The position numbers and the translations under genes are program-made. Shown one piece after another: positions 63,913-64,000 of a stretch of 64,000 bases of DNA. Under the pieces are notes generated by a model. That model saw nothing but the letters and a program-made list of their open reading frames with translations. It was not told the DNA's origin and made no database searches. Positions within the stretch are counted from its first letter, which is position 1. Each line of letters starts with the position of its first letter. This DNA comes from Allorhizobium undicola ORS 992 = ATCC 700741 (GTDB lineage Bacteria; Pseudomonadota; Alphaproteobacteria; Rhizobiales; Rhizobiaceae): positions 310,001 to 374,000 of the forward strand of contig NZ_JHXQ01000002.1 in assembly GCF_000621665.1 (NCBI RefSeq), in the 5' to 3' direction.

Positions 63913-64000
63913 CCGGGACGGCCCAATTCCCACCAAGCGTGCAATGGACAGAAGTCGATGTTCAGGCCGGAGATAGTCACCTTCTCGACGCTTCCGTCCA
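63909..64000 (-). CDS. C-terminal tail of an unknown gene entering from the right (partial)
   Basis: On the minus strand a frame open from the window edge ends at a TAG overlapping the methyltransferase stop by 3 bases. The 29 residues (VEKVTISGLNIDFCPLHAWW, then ELGRPG) read like a folded protein tail. It would be a convergent neighbour, a position where the partner restriction enzyme of a Vsr/C5-methylase set is often found, but identity is not determinable. Confidence 0.45.
   Translation of the reverse strand, partial: DGSVEKVTISGLNIDFCPLHAWWELGRPG

Overview
The window is an alphaproteobacterial chromosome segment, most likely from the Brucellaceae (Ochrobactrum/Brucella group). The reasons are: the dusB(nifR3)-ntrBC-ntrYX-hfq-hflX order; the pdhA-pdhB-pdhC/lpdA/lipA block beside a DivIC/FtsB-like gene, eno and kdsA; fused ispDF; a GluP-type sugar transporter close to what I recall of Brucella GluP; IalB and transglutaminase-like (BTLCP) exported proteins; and short palindromic repeats of the Bru-RS kind. 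No rRNA, CRISPR array or insertion sequence is visible. Species cannot be fixed from the sequence alone.

Layout. 1-9.1 kb: a possible CDS tail, an IalB-family protein, hspQ, a TauE/SafE permease, a 56-bp tandem repeat, then metG-tatD-phnP-like hydrolase-ClC channel, and a tannase-family esterase that appears N-terminally shortened. 9.4-18.7 kb (minus strand): the nitrogen and RNA-regulation block hflX, hfq, ntrX, ntrY, ntrC, ntrB, dusB; NtrX lacks the sigma54-contact GAFTGA motif that NtrC keeps. 18.8-20.6 kb: ispDF and cinA/pncC. 20.6-29.7 kb (minus strand): a COQ10/RatA-like START protein, lipA, a GlsB-like membrane protein, lpdA, a YdcH-like protein, an SGNH esterase and the pdhABC operon, which has a small AT-rich unknown gene between pdhB and pdhC; then the DivIC/FtsB-like gene. 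30-33.8 kb: eno, kdsA, a VOC protein and an exported protein. 34.2-44.7 kb: a more accessory-looking stretch with gluP, two small stress-type proteins, a MarR-FUSC-DUF1656-HlyD efflux set, the fixNOQP (cbb3 oxidase) operon behind an FNR/FixK box, and a hemerythrin-like protein. 44.7-59.5 kb: aroG, gor, a DUF2059 protein, rpiA, gph, BTLCP, a membrane protein behind a CtrA-type box, a SPOR-domain D,D-carboxypeptidase, gamma carbonic anhydrase, and a LysR/hglS/amaB lysine-catabolism set.

59.8-64 kb: the backbone ends at a tRNA-Leu(UAA) gene, preceded by a degenerate tRNA-Leu-like remnant. After it comes a region of different character: a RelA/SpoT-domain protein translationally coupled to an NdpA (37-kDa nucleoid-associated) family protein, then vsr and a C5 cytosine methyltransferase, and the tail of a further gene entering from the right. 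This reads as the left edge of a tRNA-anchored defence or restriction-modification island. The NdpA-RelA/SpoT pair is the best candidate here for an undescribed system.

All identifications come from reading translations and motifs; no database search was run. Start codons were chosen from Shine-Dalgarno spacing, operon overlaps and family N-termini.
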